Source of the DNA: CALGLS01 sp045105695
GTDB taxonomy: Bacteria; Bacteroidota; Bacteroidia; Chitinophagales; Saprospiraceae
Direction of reading: 5' to 3'
Length of the DNA: 11,226 bases
Assembly: GCA_045105695.1 (NCBI GenBank)
Contig: JBGCDT010000578.1
Coordinates: forward strand, 1-11,226
Shown piece by piece: positions 1 to 6,121 of the stretch; the first letter of the stretch is position 1; each line of letters opens with the position of its first letter. Under the pieces are notes generated by a model that saw nothing but the letters and a program-made list of their open reading frames with translations, ran no database searches and had not been told where the DNA came from. The position numbers and the translations under genes were made by a program.

Positions 1-168
1 AAAGTAAATGGCGATATTTTTTGCCAAGTTTATTTCAAAAGGGGGTTTACTCCCGAAGATGCAGGTAGCTATATATTCTATCAGGGAAATAGTCTAGCTT
101 ATTATTTTATTTTTAATAGACAGAATAAAATACAAAAGTCATTTGTATGCGAAATTAGAGATTGCTAA
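1..168 (+). CDS. 3' end of an unrecognised protein gene (partial, runs off the left edge)
   Basis: Frame 1 is open from the first base and ends with TAA at 166-168, giving 55 residues and no start codon, so the gene begins outside the window. The piece contains short alternating hydrophobic and polar runs (such as IFCQVYF and SLAYYFIF) typical of beta-strands, and ends in a cysteine (EIRDC), with further cysteines near residues 8 and 50. No family is recognised. It is AT-rich like the orphan genes at 1972-3677 and, like them, is followed within about 31 bases by the head of a repeat copy (A). I infer that it is another member of that gene-plus-repeat array. The reading frame is convincing because of its length and residue mix, but a fragment this short could still be a chance open frame. 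Confidence 0.55.
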   Translation, partial: KVNGDIFCQVYFKRGFTPEDAGSYIFYQGNSLAYYFIFNRQNKIQKSFVCEIRDC

Positions 169-197
169 CCGATATAACCTTATAGTAAAAGTAAATG

Positions 198-420
198 CCC
201 CCGCTCGCACACCCCTTGCAAATAAAAACAACCAAAGCTAGCGCGACTCTTCCAGAGTCGTGCTTCCTATTTTCAGCCCTCCGGCCGACACACAAAGTCC
301 CAAAGCCCAAACCACCCCCTTCTCAAAAATAAGCCCTACCTTCCTCAAGAAATATTCCCAAGTCCAACAACATCCAAACCGATACAAAATAAAATACCAG
401 TACCGGTTACAATATCTAAC
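198..420 (+). repeat. Mosaic repeat copy A (common head plus inverted hairpin block plus long tail)
   Basis: The head begins CCCGCTCG at 200-207 and continues through TGCAAATAAAAA to AAAGCTAG (235-241); it is shared in the same orientation with copies B, C and D. Behind it lies GCTAGCGCG (237-245), a 7-bp hairpin CGACTCT/AGAGTCG (244-250 with 254-260), a spacer, and a weaker GCC/GGC hairpin around 276-285. The tail to about 420 matches copy D (3691-3926) nearly base for base over long runs, with scattered substitutions and small indels. Compared with copies B and C, the block from the GCTAGC motif through both hairpins to the sequence reading CAAAC near 310 is present as its reverse complement. 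Open frames on both strands here (260-502 plus, 238-495 minus) are not believable genes. Nothing else is seen before 627 apart from a possible weak promoter. Confidence 0.85.
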
Positions 421-626
421 CCTCACGGTGGAAGGCTGTCCTTGTATTTCTGAGTTAGAGTTGTCTAATAAAAGAGAAGCCCATTTTGATAGCATGAAGT
501 AGTTTGTTACCTTAGTTGTATAGCCGTGGAGTAAAGTGTTTCTTTGAGTAAAGGATTTAACCTAATCAGAGTATAAATATCCAAGGCTGCTACCTTTTTA
601 ACAACAAACAAAGAAGTCTACTAAAA

Positions 627-1403
627 ATGAGTATAATGAAAACTAAAAGCCTCCCCTTTGGGATTTTATTCTTTTTACTATCTATTCTTCAAATAAATTT
701 GAACGCTCAGAATACACAAAGAGTGAATATCCAAATTGCACCAGAAGAATCGTTTCTCCTTATAAATGGCGAGCTGATAGAGGCTAGTAAAAGAACCGTT
801 CCTTTCCCTCTGGAGTTGAAAACTGGGAAAACAGTTGTAGAGCTTTGGTCGCCAAAATACAAAAGAACAATAGATACCATACATGTAAAAGAAAAGCAGC
901 TCCGTCCGATTATATTAAAATTGGAGACACATACGGATGCGTATCTGGAACACCAAAAGCAAATGAAAGTCTATAATAAAAATCGTTCAGAACGAATATT
1001 GGCGAGGAGTGGTGTGGCTGTTGGAGTATTGGCTGGGACCTGGTTTAGCTTAGATTTAAGGAATGCACGTAGGTTGGGAGATTTAAAAGAAAAAGCAGAC
1101 AAGCATCGAATACTTTATTCAGAGTCACTTAGTCAAAAATATATTGATGAAAATCGAGAATTACATAAGGAGTATAAACAGAAGTACAATGACAAACGAC
1201 GAAATATTTATCTGAGAAGATCAATTGGTTTGTCGGTCGTTGCAATAGGTAGTTACTTTGGCTATCGGTTTTTGAAAAAAATAAATAAAAAGAAAATTGT
1301 TAAGCCGACCTTTGTACCTGCAAAGAATCCTTTTGTTCTCAATGGTTTTGATTTATCTGGCAACGCTAATAGCTTTGCCTTCAACTTGAACTTTAAATTT
1401 TAA
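627..1403 (+). CDS. Exported PEGA-like protein with two membrane segments
   Basis: The 258-aa product has a signal peptide ending LNA|Q near residue 27. Residues 32-100 resemble a PEGA-type beta-sandwich: a strand ending in the APEE turn, the LLINGE motif, a proline before the next strand, and LKTGKTVVELWSPKYKR, which matches the usual 'l..G.h.v.v...gy' pattern. Residues 128-143 are hydrophobic and glycine-rich. Then comes a highly charged helical stretch (about 145-196, probably coiled coil), a second hydrophobic segment (198-215), a lysine-rich patch, and a C-terminus of alternating residues ending in F. PEGA domains are known in surface-associated proteins; the specific role here is unknown. 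The start could also be the ATG at 636, which gives a more typical MKTKS signal peptide. The next gene follows after 6 bases, so the two are very likely cotranscribed. Confidence 0.88.
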   Translation: MSIMKTKSLPFGILFFLLSILQINLNAQNTQRVNIQIAPEESFLLINGELIEASKRTVPFPLELKTGKTVVELWSPKYKRTIDTIHVKEKQLRPIILKLETHTDAYLEHQKQMKVYNKNRSERILARSGVAVGVLAGTWFSLDLRNARRLGDLKEKADKHRILYSESLSQKYIDENRELHKEYKQKYNDKRRNIYLRRSIGLSVVAIGSYFGYRFLKKINKKKIVKPTFVPAKNPFVLNGFDLSGNANSFAFNLNFKF

Positions 1404-1409
1404 TTCGCT

Positions 1410-1802
1410 ATGCAATTAATGAAATATTCGCTTCTTTCTTTTTTTATAGTCCTTTTGTTTTCTGCTTGTTATGAGGACGTTGAAGATTTGTCTAACAATG
1501 GTTTTGATGACGATGCAGAGACTGCTTATTTTAAAATCACCGGCCATGATTATGATGGTTGGTCACTACATCTGTTTTTCGATACGGTGGAACCTATTCC
1601 TTCTGACTACGATCAATCTACTTTGCAGATAGCTTTAATTAGAGATGAGGAGTTAAGTAAAGTTTTTCCATTAGGGACTACCAAATATTCGACAGGTTCT
1701 TTTAATCCCTCTCGTCGGACTTGTTTTCAAATAGCTTATGTTCGATTTAATAATCAAACAGAATATTCAAATCCTACTACGAAATATTGCTTGGGTAATT
1801 GA
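1410..1802 (+). CDS. Small lipoprotein, function unknown
   Basis: The 130-aa product starts with a lipoprotein signal peptide and the lipobox FSAC, with the acylated cysteine at residue 20. The acidic run right after it (YEDVED) resembles the lipoprotein export signals that send Bacteroidota lipoproteins to the cell surface; this is inference from the pattern. The mature part is about 110 residues, rich in beta-strand-like stretches (AYFKITGHD, GWSLHLFFD, LQIALIRD, CFQIAYVRF), which suggests one Ig-like or similar beta-sandwich. Cysteines at about 105 and 127 could form a disulfide. A second ATG at 1419 would give a more standard MKYSLL signal peptide. It sits 6 bases after the PEGA-like gene and probably shares its transcript, so the two may form an envelope pair. 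No family is recognised. Confidence 0.85.
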   Translation: MQLMKYSLLSFFIVLLFSACYEDVEDLSNNGFDDDAETAYFKITGHDYDGWSLHLFFDTVEPIPSDYDQSTLQIALIRDEELSKVFPLGTTKYSTGSFNPSRRTCFQIAYVRFNNQTEYSNPTTKYCLGN

Positions 1803-1971
1803 TTGTGGTTTTTTTTATAAGCCCTTGGTTATTCGTTAATACGGTTTCTTTGAATTAGAAAAGCTAATGTGGATCGTTCGTTTAAGTTGACAGTAGTAAA
1901 TGTTACAGAAACGAGTAGAGTAGTAGAGTTTTAAATTGTAAGAAGTAGTAATAATAAATAGAATAGATGTA

Positions 1972-2304
1972 ATGAATAAAAATAAGCTACTTTTTCTAAG
2001 CGCTAATGTTGTTTTTTCGTTAGTTGGGATTGCGTTTTTACTTTTTATTACATTTTTTTGGATCGGAAGTAAAGAAAATTTTGAAAACTTGCTAATAGTA
2101 TCTTACTATAACTTTTTTTTAAAAAAGGTAATTGTTAATATAGTTTTCAGTTTGTTATTCCTTGGTTTTACATGGCTGTTGAATTTTATTTTTCAAAAAG
2201 TATTTGGATTGTCTTATGTGAAGTTGACAAGAAGGATACTCTTGATTGATTTAGTTGCCTTTATATTTCTTTCATTTATTTTTCCCTTTTTTTATTTGTC
2301 TTGA
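1972..2304 (+). CDS. Small integral membrane protein with three predicted transmembrane helices
   Basis: The 110-aa product is almost entirely hydrophobic: membrane segments at about 8-31, 50-74 and 88-109, separated by short charged loops (GSKENFEN near 32-39, KLTRR near 84-88). There is no cleavable signal peptide and no recognisable family motif. The gene is strongly AT-rich with long T runs, unlike the T9SS cargo gene downstream. It lies 169 bases after the lipoprotein gene and is followed after 52 bases by repeat copy B, so it is probably a separate unit rather than part of the upstream operon. Small three-helix proteins of this kind occur among immunity proteins, toxin or phage-exclusion components and subunits of larger complexes; the sequence does not choose between them. 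Confidence 0.75.
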   Translation: MNKNKLLFLSANVVFSLVGIAFLLFITFFWIGSKENFENLLIVSYYNFFLKKVIVNIVFSLLFLGFTWLLNFIFQKVFGLSYVKLTRRILLIDLVAFIFLSFIFPFFYLS

Positions 2305-2356
2305 TTTTTAGAGAACGGTCCACTCCTCAGTTGGTACCACTTCTGATTAAAAAGAA

Positions 2357-2511
2357 CCCGCTCGGGCCACGCCCTGCAAATATAAAAATAAAGCTAGTTT
2401 GGTGGCCCCGTTTTAGATTGTGGTAGCTGCCGGAGGCAGTGGAGATGGTTATCACGGCCTTTTAAAGGCCGCGCTAGCGGGGCACCACTCTGCAAGAGTC
2501 GCGCTAGCGGG
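2357..2511 (+). repeat. Mosaic repeat copy B (head, two hairpins, extra third hairpin unit)
   Basis: The head begins CCCGCTCG at 2357 and runs through TGCAAAT and AAAGCTAG. Then follow hairpin 1, CTGCC-gga-GGCAG (2427-2439), hairpin 2, the palindrome GGCCTTTTAAAGGCC (2456-2470), and the motif GCGCTAGCGGGG (2471-2482). Copy C matches this through to the GGGG at about 90 % by eye (roughly 12 mismatches and one gap in about 126 bases). Copy B alone carries a further unit with a different stem, ACTCT-gca-AGAGT (2487-2499), again closed by GCGCTAGCGGG (2501-2511). The extra stem resembles the one in copy A read on the other strand. The repeat is visibly GC-rich between two AT-rich genes. Confidence 0.88.
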
Positions 2512-2569
2512 TTATTACAGACAAACCTCTTGATATAAGTGATAGAAACCCAAAAAATAAGAAACAGTA

Positions 2570-3076
2570 ATGAATACTAAATTTATTTTATTTGATAAAT
2601 ATTTTTTTAATGGCTTGTTTGCCTTTGTTCGAAAGGTAGAGTTGTCTATTGATCGTAGGCAATCTTACGATGATTTAGAAGGTTATGTAAAGCTTAATTT
2701 AAAAGAAATTCAAGACGTGATTAATAGGCTCTCTTTAAAAATAGAAAATCATTCGTCAAATGACCAATTCAATATTAAGAATCAAAGTTTTATACAGAAA
2801 AATCGTGATAGAGTATTTTTTAAATATAAACTAAGAAAAGAAGAAGTATACTATTTAATTACCTTACTCAAGAGAATAGAACGATTAAATATTGATCGAC
2901 TGGATAGTCGCTCTTTGAGTGAAGTTAGGTTGTTGTTACGAAACTATTATGAGGAAATACTAGGAAACAGATTAGACTCTAAGGATAAAGAGAAACTTCT
3001 GCTTGTTGAACACTTAAACCAAAATAAATATATTAAAACTTTTTCAATCGATGAGTTAACTGATCATTGGTTGTAA
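2570..3076 (+). CDS. Orphan helical protein, function unknown
   Basis: The 168-aa product has no signal peptide or membrane segment and looks cytoplasmic. It is rich in charged residues and in leucine and isoleucine patterns expected of helices, for example residues 36-60 (LEGYVKLNLKEIQDVINRL), 88-108 (LRKEEVYYLITLLKRIERL) and 116-131. The central part (66-86) is more polar. No catalytic motif or known family is recognised. The first twenty residues (FILFDKYFFNGLFAFVRKV) are aromatic-rich but interrupted by charges, so they are not a membrane anchor. The start is the first ATG after repeat B, 58 bases from its end, in A-rich sequence. The gene is flanked by repeats B and C and is very AT-rich. 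A role as an immunity or antitoxin-type protein is possible from context only. Confidence 0.78.
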   Translation: MNTKFILFDKYFFNGLFAFVRKVELSIDRRQSYDDLEGYVKLNLKEIQDVINRLSLKIENHSSNDQFNIKNQSFIQKNRDRVFFKYKLRKEEVYYLITLLKRIERLNIDRLDSRSLSEVRLLLRNYYEEILGNRLDSKDKEKLLLVEHLNQNKYIKTFSIDELTDHWL

Positions 3077-3088
3077 GGAGTTCCGGCT

Positions 3089-3214
3089 CCCCGCTCGGAT
3101 CACGTCCTGCAAATTAAAAATAAAGCTAGTTTGGCGGGCTCGTTTTAGATTGTTGTAGCTGCCGGAGGCAGTAGGGATGGGAAGCACGGCCTTTTAAAGG
3201 CCGCGCTAGCGGGG
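3089..3214 (+). repeat. Mosaic repeat copy C (head plus two hairpins)
   Basis: This copy begins 12-13 bases after the stop of the 168-aa gene. It has the head with CCCGCTCG (3090-3097) and AAAGCTAG, then hairpin 1, CTGCC-gga-GGCAG (3159-3171), hairpin 2, GGCCTTTTAAAGGCC (3188-3202), and GCGCTAGCGGGG (3203-3214). Both hairpins are identical to those of copy B, while the spacer between them differs at about five positions. It lacks the third hairpin unit of copy B. The following gene starts 31 bases after its end, so the repeat fills almost the whole gap between two genes and must be part of the leader or the read-through transcript of the 143-aa gene. Confidence 0.88.
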
Positions 3215-3245
3215 ACCTAAATGTTCAAAGTAATAAAGAATAAAA

Positions 3246-3677
3246 ATGGAAAAGAAAAGTATTGATTTTGATAAAGTCTTGCATATATTTTTGAGTAACA
3301 AAAATAAAAGTAATGAACAATTATTTGAAGATATATTTAGTCACTACCCCAATGCAAATTTAACATTTGAAATTTTTCTTTTCTTTCCAATATCACTAAA
3401 CCGGATGATCTTTGAAAAAAAAGGTGTTGATTTTCCAAATTATTATTTTGAGTATGATGAAAATGATAATCTAATAGGCAGGAAACGGTTTTCAGAAAAT
3501 AGAACTTACAATTTGATTTTAGGCTATTCAGAGAGTTTACTGACAAGTTATTTAACTCAAAACGATTTTTACTCAATAATAAAAAGGAGTTCTGAATTTA
3601 ATGCAATAAATAAAGCCTTAATAGATGAGTCTAAATTAAGTTCCATACAAATAATGCCAATGAAAATTTATCGCTAG
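3246..3677 (+). CDS. Orphan soluble protein, function unknown
   Basis: The 143-aa product has no signal peptide. Residues 38-66 hold hydrophobic strand-like runs (LTFEIFLFFPISLNRMIF) followed by the segment NYYFEYDENDNLIGRKRF (65-82), which reads as a strand-turn-strand. The second half is probably helical (LILGYSESLLTSYL and DFYSIIKRSSEFNAINKAL). This alpha/beta size and style resembles small immunity-type proteins of polymorphic toxin loci, but no family motif is recognised and no toxin gene is present in the window. The stop codon TAG at 3675-3677 lies inside a CGCTAGC motif, the hallmark of the flanking repeats, so the end of the gene may have been set by the repeat. It is AT-rich, and lies between repeats C and D. 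Confidence 0.77.
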   Translation: MEKKSIDFDKVLHIFLSNKNKSNEQLFEDIFSHYPNANLTFEIFLFFPISLNRMIFEKKGVDFPNYYFEYDENDNLIGRKRFSENRTYNLILGYSESLLTSYLTQNDFYSIIKRSSEFNAINKALIDESKLSSIQIMPMKIYR

Positions 3678-3688
3678 CTAAAAGCTAG
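3674..3688 (+). other. Short perfect hairpin across the stop codon of the 143-aa gene
   Basis: CTAGCT (3674-3679) pairs with AGCTAG (3683-3688) around an AAA loop. The stem includes the stop codon TAG at 3675-3677. No T-run follows, so it is not a convincing intrinsic terminator. The CTAGC motif matches the junction motif of the nearby repeats, and the site probably belongs to the 5' edge of repeat D. Confidence 0.5.
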
Positions 3689-3690
3689 TA

Positions 3691-3926
3691 CCCCGTTAGC
3701 GCGACCCGCTCCCCCCTTATAAATAAAAACAACCAAGGCTAGCGCGTCTTCCAGAGTCGTGCTTCCTATTCTTCAGGCCTCCGGCCGACACACAAAGTCC
3801 CAAAGCCCAAACTACCCACCTTTCAAAAACAAGCCCTACTTTCCTTAAGGAATATTTCTAAGCCCAACAACTGCTGATATCTATCCGCTACAAAATAAAA
3901 CACCAGCGCGGTCTAAATTATCTAAT
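3691..3926 (+). repeat. Mosaic repeat copy D (same layout as copy A)
   Basis: After a leading CCCCGTTAGCGCGA this copy has CCCGCTC (3705-3711), AAATAAAAACAACCAA and GCTAGCGCG, then the inverted hairpin block and the long tail up to about 3926, closely matching copy A in order and sequence. Hairpin 1, GGCC-tcc-GGCC (3776-3786), is stronger than in copy A. Hairpin 2 has lost two bases in its left arm relative to copy A (GCGTCT in place of GCGACTCT), which largely breaks the stem. The copy follows the 143-aa gene by 27 bases and ends 177 bases before the T9SS cargo gene. No gene is seen in it. Confidence 0.85.
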
Positions 3927-4006
3927 ATCAAGACCCAACTTCAATTCCTTCTCACATAATTCCTCCACATAATTTATTAATTTCACTGCTAGTATTTAAT
4001 TTGCAA

Positions 4007-4055
4007 AAAGGCGAATGAATCAAATTACTTGTTAAGTCCTAAGAGATCCGCCTTT
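4007..4055 (+). promoter_or_regulatory. Spaced 7-bp inverted repeat upstream of the T9SS cargo gene
   Basis: AAAGGCG (4007-4013) and CGCCTTT (4049-4055) are perfect inverted copies 35 bases apart, ending 48 bases before the start codon of the gene at 4104. They could form a long-looped leader stem or be two half-sites for a regulator. A near match to the Bacteroidota -7 element (TAATTTG at 3997-4003, one base short) lies just upstream. Function is unproven and chance cannot be excluded for arms this short. Confidence 0.25.
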
Positions 4056-4103
4056 CAAAGATTTACGTAGAACACATTTTTTAACCATAGATAATCAAAA
4101 ATC

Positions 4104-6080
4104 ATGAAGACACTTTTTACTCGATGCACATTACTTGTACTATGCCTGGGGCTAGTCTCAGGACTAACAGCCCAGACAGTCTACTGGGGAGATCAACCTG
4201 GGGAAGGTGACTTTGATGGTAGTTTAGATGGTTGGACTTCTGAGGTAGTATCTGGACCCGATTCTTCCTGGGTATGGGTTCCTAATGGACTCGTTACAGG
4301 TGGCTTTTTATCAGACCAGGACTCAACGATTAATTCTCCTACTGCTTCAAATGGCGCTGCTGTTTTCAATATGGACGCCTACACCAACGGCCCGAATGGG
4401 CCCGTTCCTCCAAGGCCATTCCCGGAGTATGTTGTCGATTTAATATCTGAGACAATAGACCTCAGTGATGTTCCTGCTGAAACGGCATTAAGCATAGAAT
4501 TTCATCAGCTTTATAAATGGTTTGAAGTTGCAGAAAATAACCTCTACTTTTCTTCTTATGCCATTAGTACAGATGATGGAGTTACCTGGACTGCCCCCAT
4601 TGATGCTAACCCCGGTGTTCCCGGTAATTTTGGAGGAAGCGGTATACCACCGGTGATCGGGATGCAAAGAGTTAGAATTCCTTTTGGTTTGAATGCTGCC
4701 GGGTCAAATACGGTAAAGATAAAGTTTACGGTTGCAGGTAATTTTTATTATTGGGCTATTGATGATGTGAAAATTATTGAAAGGCCAACTAAAAACGATT
4801 TAACGGTTTCGCCTATTTGGTATGCCGTTGCTCCTTATGCTAAGATTCCTTTGAGCCAGGTAGAGCCAATTTCATTTATGACCGATGTCGAAAACGTTGG
4901 AGCCAACACTGCTGAAAATGTAGTATTGTCTATTGATGTTGAAGATGGCTCGGGAGGATCTGTTTACAATCAAACAGAAGCATATGGTACTCTAGGAACG
5001 GATTCATTAGATCAAAATCGTATATTCGGATCATTTACACCGACAGAGGTTAATGAATATTTAGCGACTTATTCTGTAAGTAGCGATTCTACAGATGAGG
5101 ACATTTCTAATAGTGAACTGGATTTTAGCTGGGAGGTAACAGAAACTACTTTTGCAAAAGAAAACGGACCAAACCGAAGTATACAGGCAGGCAATACGAA
5201 TTGGAGTGATGGTGTCAACCGATCATGGGCCTATGGTAATCATTATTATATTGTAAATGGTTCAGAACAAAATCTATATGCGAACACCGCTTCTTTTGTT
5301 ATTGATAATGCGGATGTTGCAGAGGGACTTTCTGTAAACGTAAAACTATGGAAGTGGAATGCTGACGTTGATCTTTGGATGACTAATCCAGATGCTCTTG
5401 GGAGTGGGATCTACCAATGTCCACCAGATGATAGAGAGGAGGTAGGGTTTGCCAATTATACGATTGAGGGATCGGAAGACTCTGATGAATTTATTACAGT
5501 CTATTTAATTGATCAATTGTCTCTTTCACCAGGTGTACCATTGGTGGCGAATACACATTATATACTCATGCTGGAAATGATAGGAACAGCAGAGGATGAT
5601 TCGAATGTGATCGTTCTTGGTGCAAACGACGAAATTGATTGGACCGCTACAGGTTATCTTACAACTCAGCAGGGGCACCCTCGATTTGGTGCCATGATAG
5701 GCTTAAACAGTAACGGTCTATTGCAAGATGCTACCTATAATAATCTAGGGTTTGGACGCGACATAGTGCCCTGCGTTCGAATGGATGTTGATGCACGTAT
5801 AGACTCAGCAACTGATATTCTTAAGGACGTTAATATAAATATCTACCCAAGTCCTGCTGATGAATTTGTTACGGTTGATATTGATCTTAGTAGGACGTTT
5901 GATGACGTGTCAGTGAGGGTTGTGAATTCGGTTGGTACACTCATTACTAAAAAGGCTATCGGCGATATGCAAAGAGGAAGTGTTAATTTGAATACTGAGG
6001 ACTGGATTAATGGAAGTTATTTCTTGCAGATAATTACAGATGAAGGGATAAAAACGGAGCGGTTTTTAATTCAGCGCTAG
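4104..6080 (+). CDS. Secreted type IX secretion system cargo protein with type A C-terminal sorting domain
   Basis: The 658-aa product carries a signal peptide (1-24, cut near LTAQ|TVYWG) for export to the periplasm and a sorting domain at about 577-658 for passage through the T9SS to the surface or medium. That domain shows the standard signposts: NIYPSPADEFVTVDI (579-593), a VRVVNSVGTLI strand pair (604-614), NGSYFLQI (636-643) and a final TERFLIQR. Residues 25-226 look like a choice-of-anchor-J or MAM-like jelly roll: FDGSLDGWTSE near the start, a paired FHQLYKWF/YFSSYAISTDDGVTW core, and closing FYYWAIDDVKIIE. Residues 230-345 resemble a CARDB-like adhesion domain (DVENVGANTAENV). Residues 377-560 form a third beta-rich domain containing two cysteines. 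No catalytic motif is seen, so an adhesin or matrix role is inferred. It is higher in GC than the orphan genes and appears monocistronic. Confidence 0.93.
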   Translation: MKTLFTRCTLLVLCLGLVSGLTAQTVYWGDQPGEGDFDGSLDGWTSEVVSGPDSSWVWVPNGLVTGGFLSDQDSTINSPTASNGAAVFNMDAYTNGPNGPVPPRPFPEYVVDLISETIDLSDVPAETALSIEFHQLYKWFEVAENNLYFSSYAISTDDGVTWTAPIDANPGVPGNFGGSGIPPVIGMQRVRIPFGLNAAGSNTVKIKFTVAGNFYYWAIDDVKIIERPTKNDLTVSPIWYAVAPYAKIPLSQVEPISFMTDVENVGANTAENVVLSIDVEDGSGGSVYNQTEAYGTLGTDSLDQNRIFGSFTPTEVNEYLATYSVSSDSTDEDISNSELDFSWEVTETTFAKENGPNRSIQAGNTNWSDGVNRSWAYGNHYYIVNGSEQNLYANTASFVIDNADVAEGLSVNVKLWKWNADVDLWMTNPDALGSGIYQCPPDDREEVGFANYTIEGSEDSDEFITVYLIDQLSLSPGVPLVANTHYILMLEMIGTAEDDSNVIVLGANDEIDWTATGYLTTQQGHPRFGAMIGLNSNGLLQDATYNNLGFGRDIVPCVRMDVDARIDSATDILKDVNINIYPSPADEFVTVDIDLSRTFDDVSVRVVNSVGTLITKKAIGDMQRGSVNLNTEDWINGSYFLQIITDEGIKTERFLIQR

Positions 6081-6100
6081 GGGAGAGGTGTATTTTTCAT

Positions 6101-6116
6101 ACCTGCTCGCACAGGT
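6101..6116 (+). terminator. Possible weak terminator hairpin after the T9SS cargo gene
   Basis: ACCTG (6101-6105) pairs with CAGGT (6112-6116) around a six-base loop, 20 bases after the stop codon. The stem is short and there is no following T-run, so termination at this site is only a possibility suggested by position. Confidence 0.25.
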
Positions 6117-6121
6117 CTAAC

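Noticed and set aside
238..502. Overlapping open frames on both strands (80 and 85 aa)
   Set aside because: Both lie in repeat copy A, and their sequence is explained by the repeat; copy D has the same sequence with indels that break the frames.
484..516. Possible promoter for the 627 gene (TTTTG, 20 bases, TACCTTAG)
   Set aside because: The -7 part misses the TAnnTTTG consensus by one base and the AT-rich sequence offers several equally weak choices, such as TACCTTTT at 591.
678..884. Minus-strand open frame of 68 aa
   Set aside because: Antisense of the signal peptide and PEGA-like part of the gene at 627.
3337..3576. Minus-strand open frame of 79 aa
   Set aside because: Antisense of the 143-aa gene; no start context or protein features of its own.
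198..3926. CRISPR array or integron attC sites as explanation for the repeats
   Set aside because: Repeats are long, few, mosaic and separated by whole genes, with no uniform spacers; no attC-type core pair or integrase was found.
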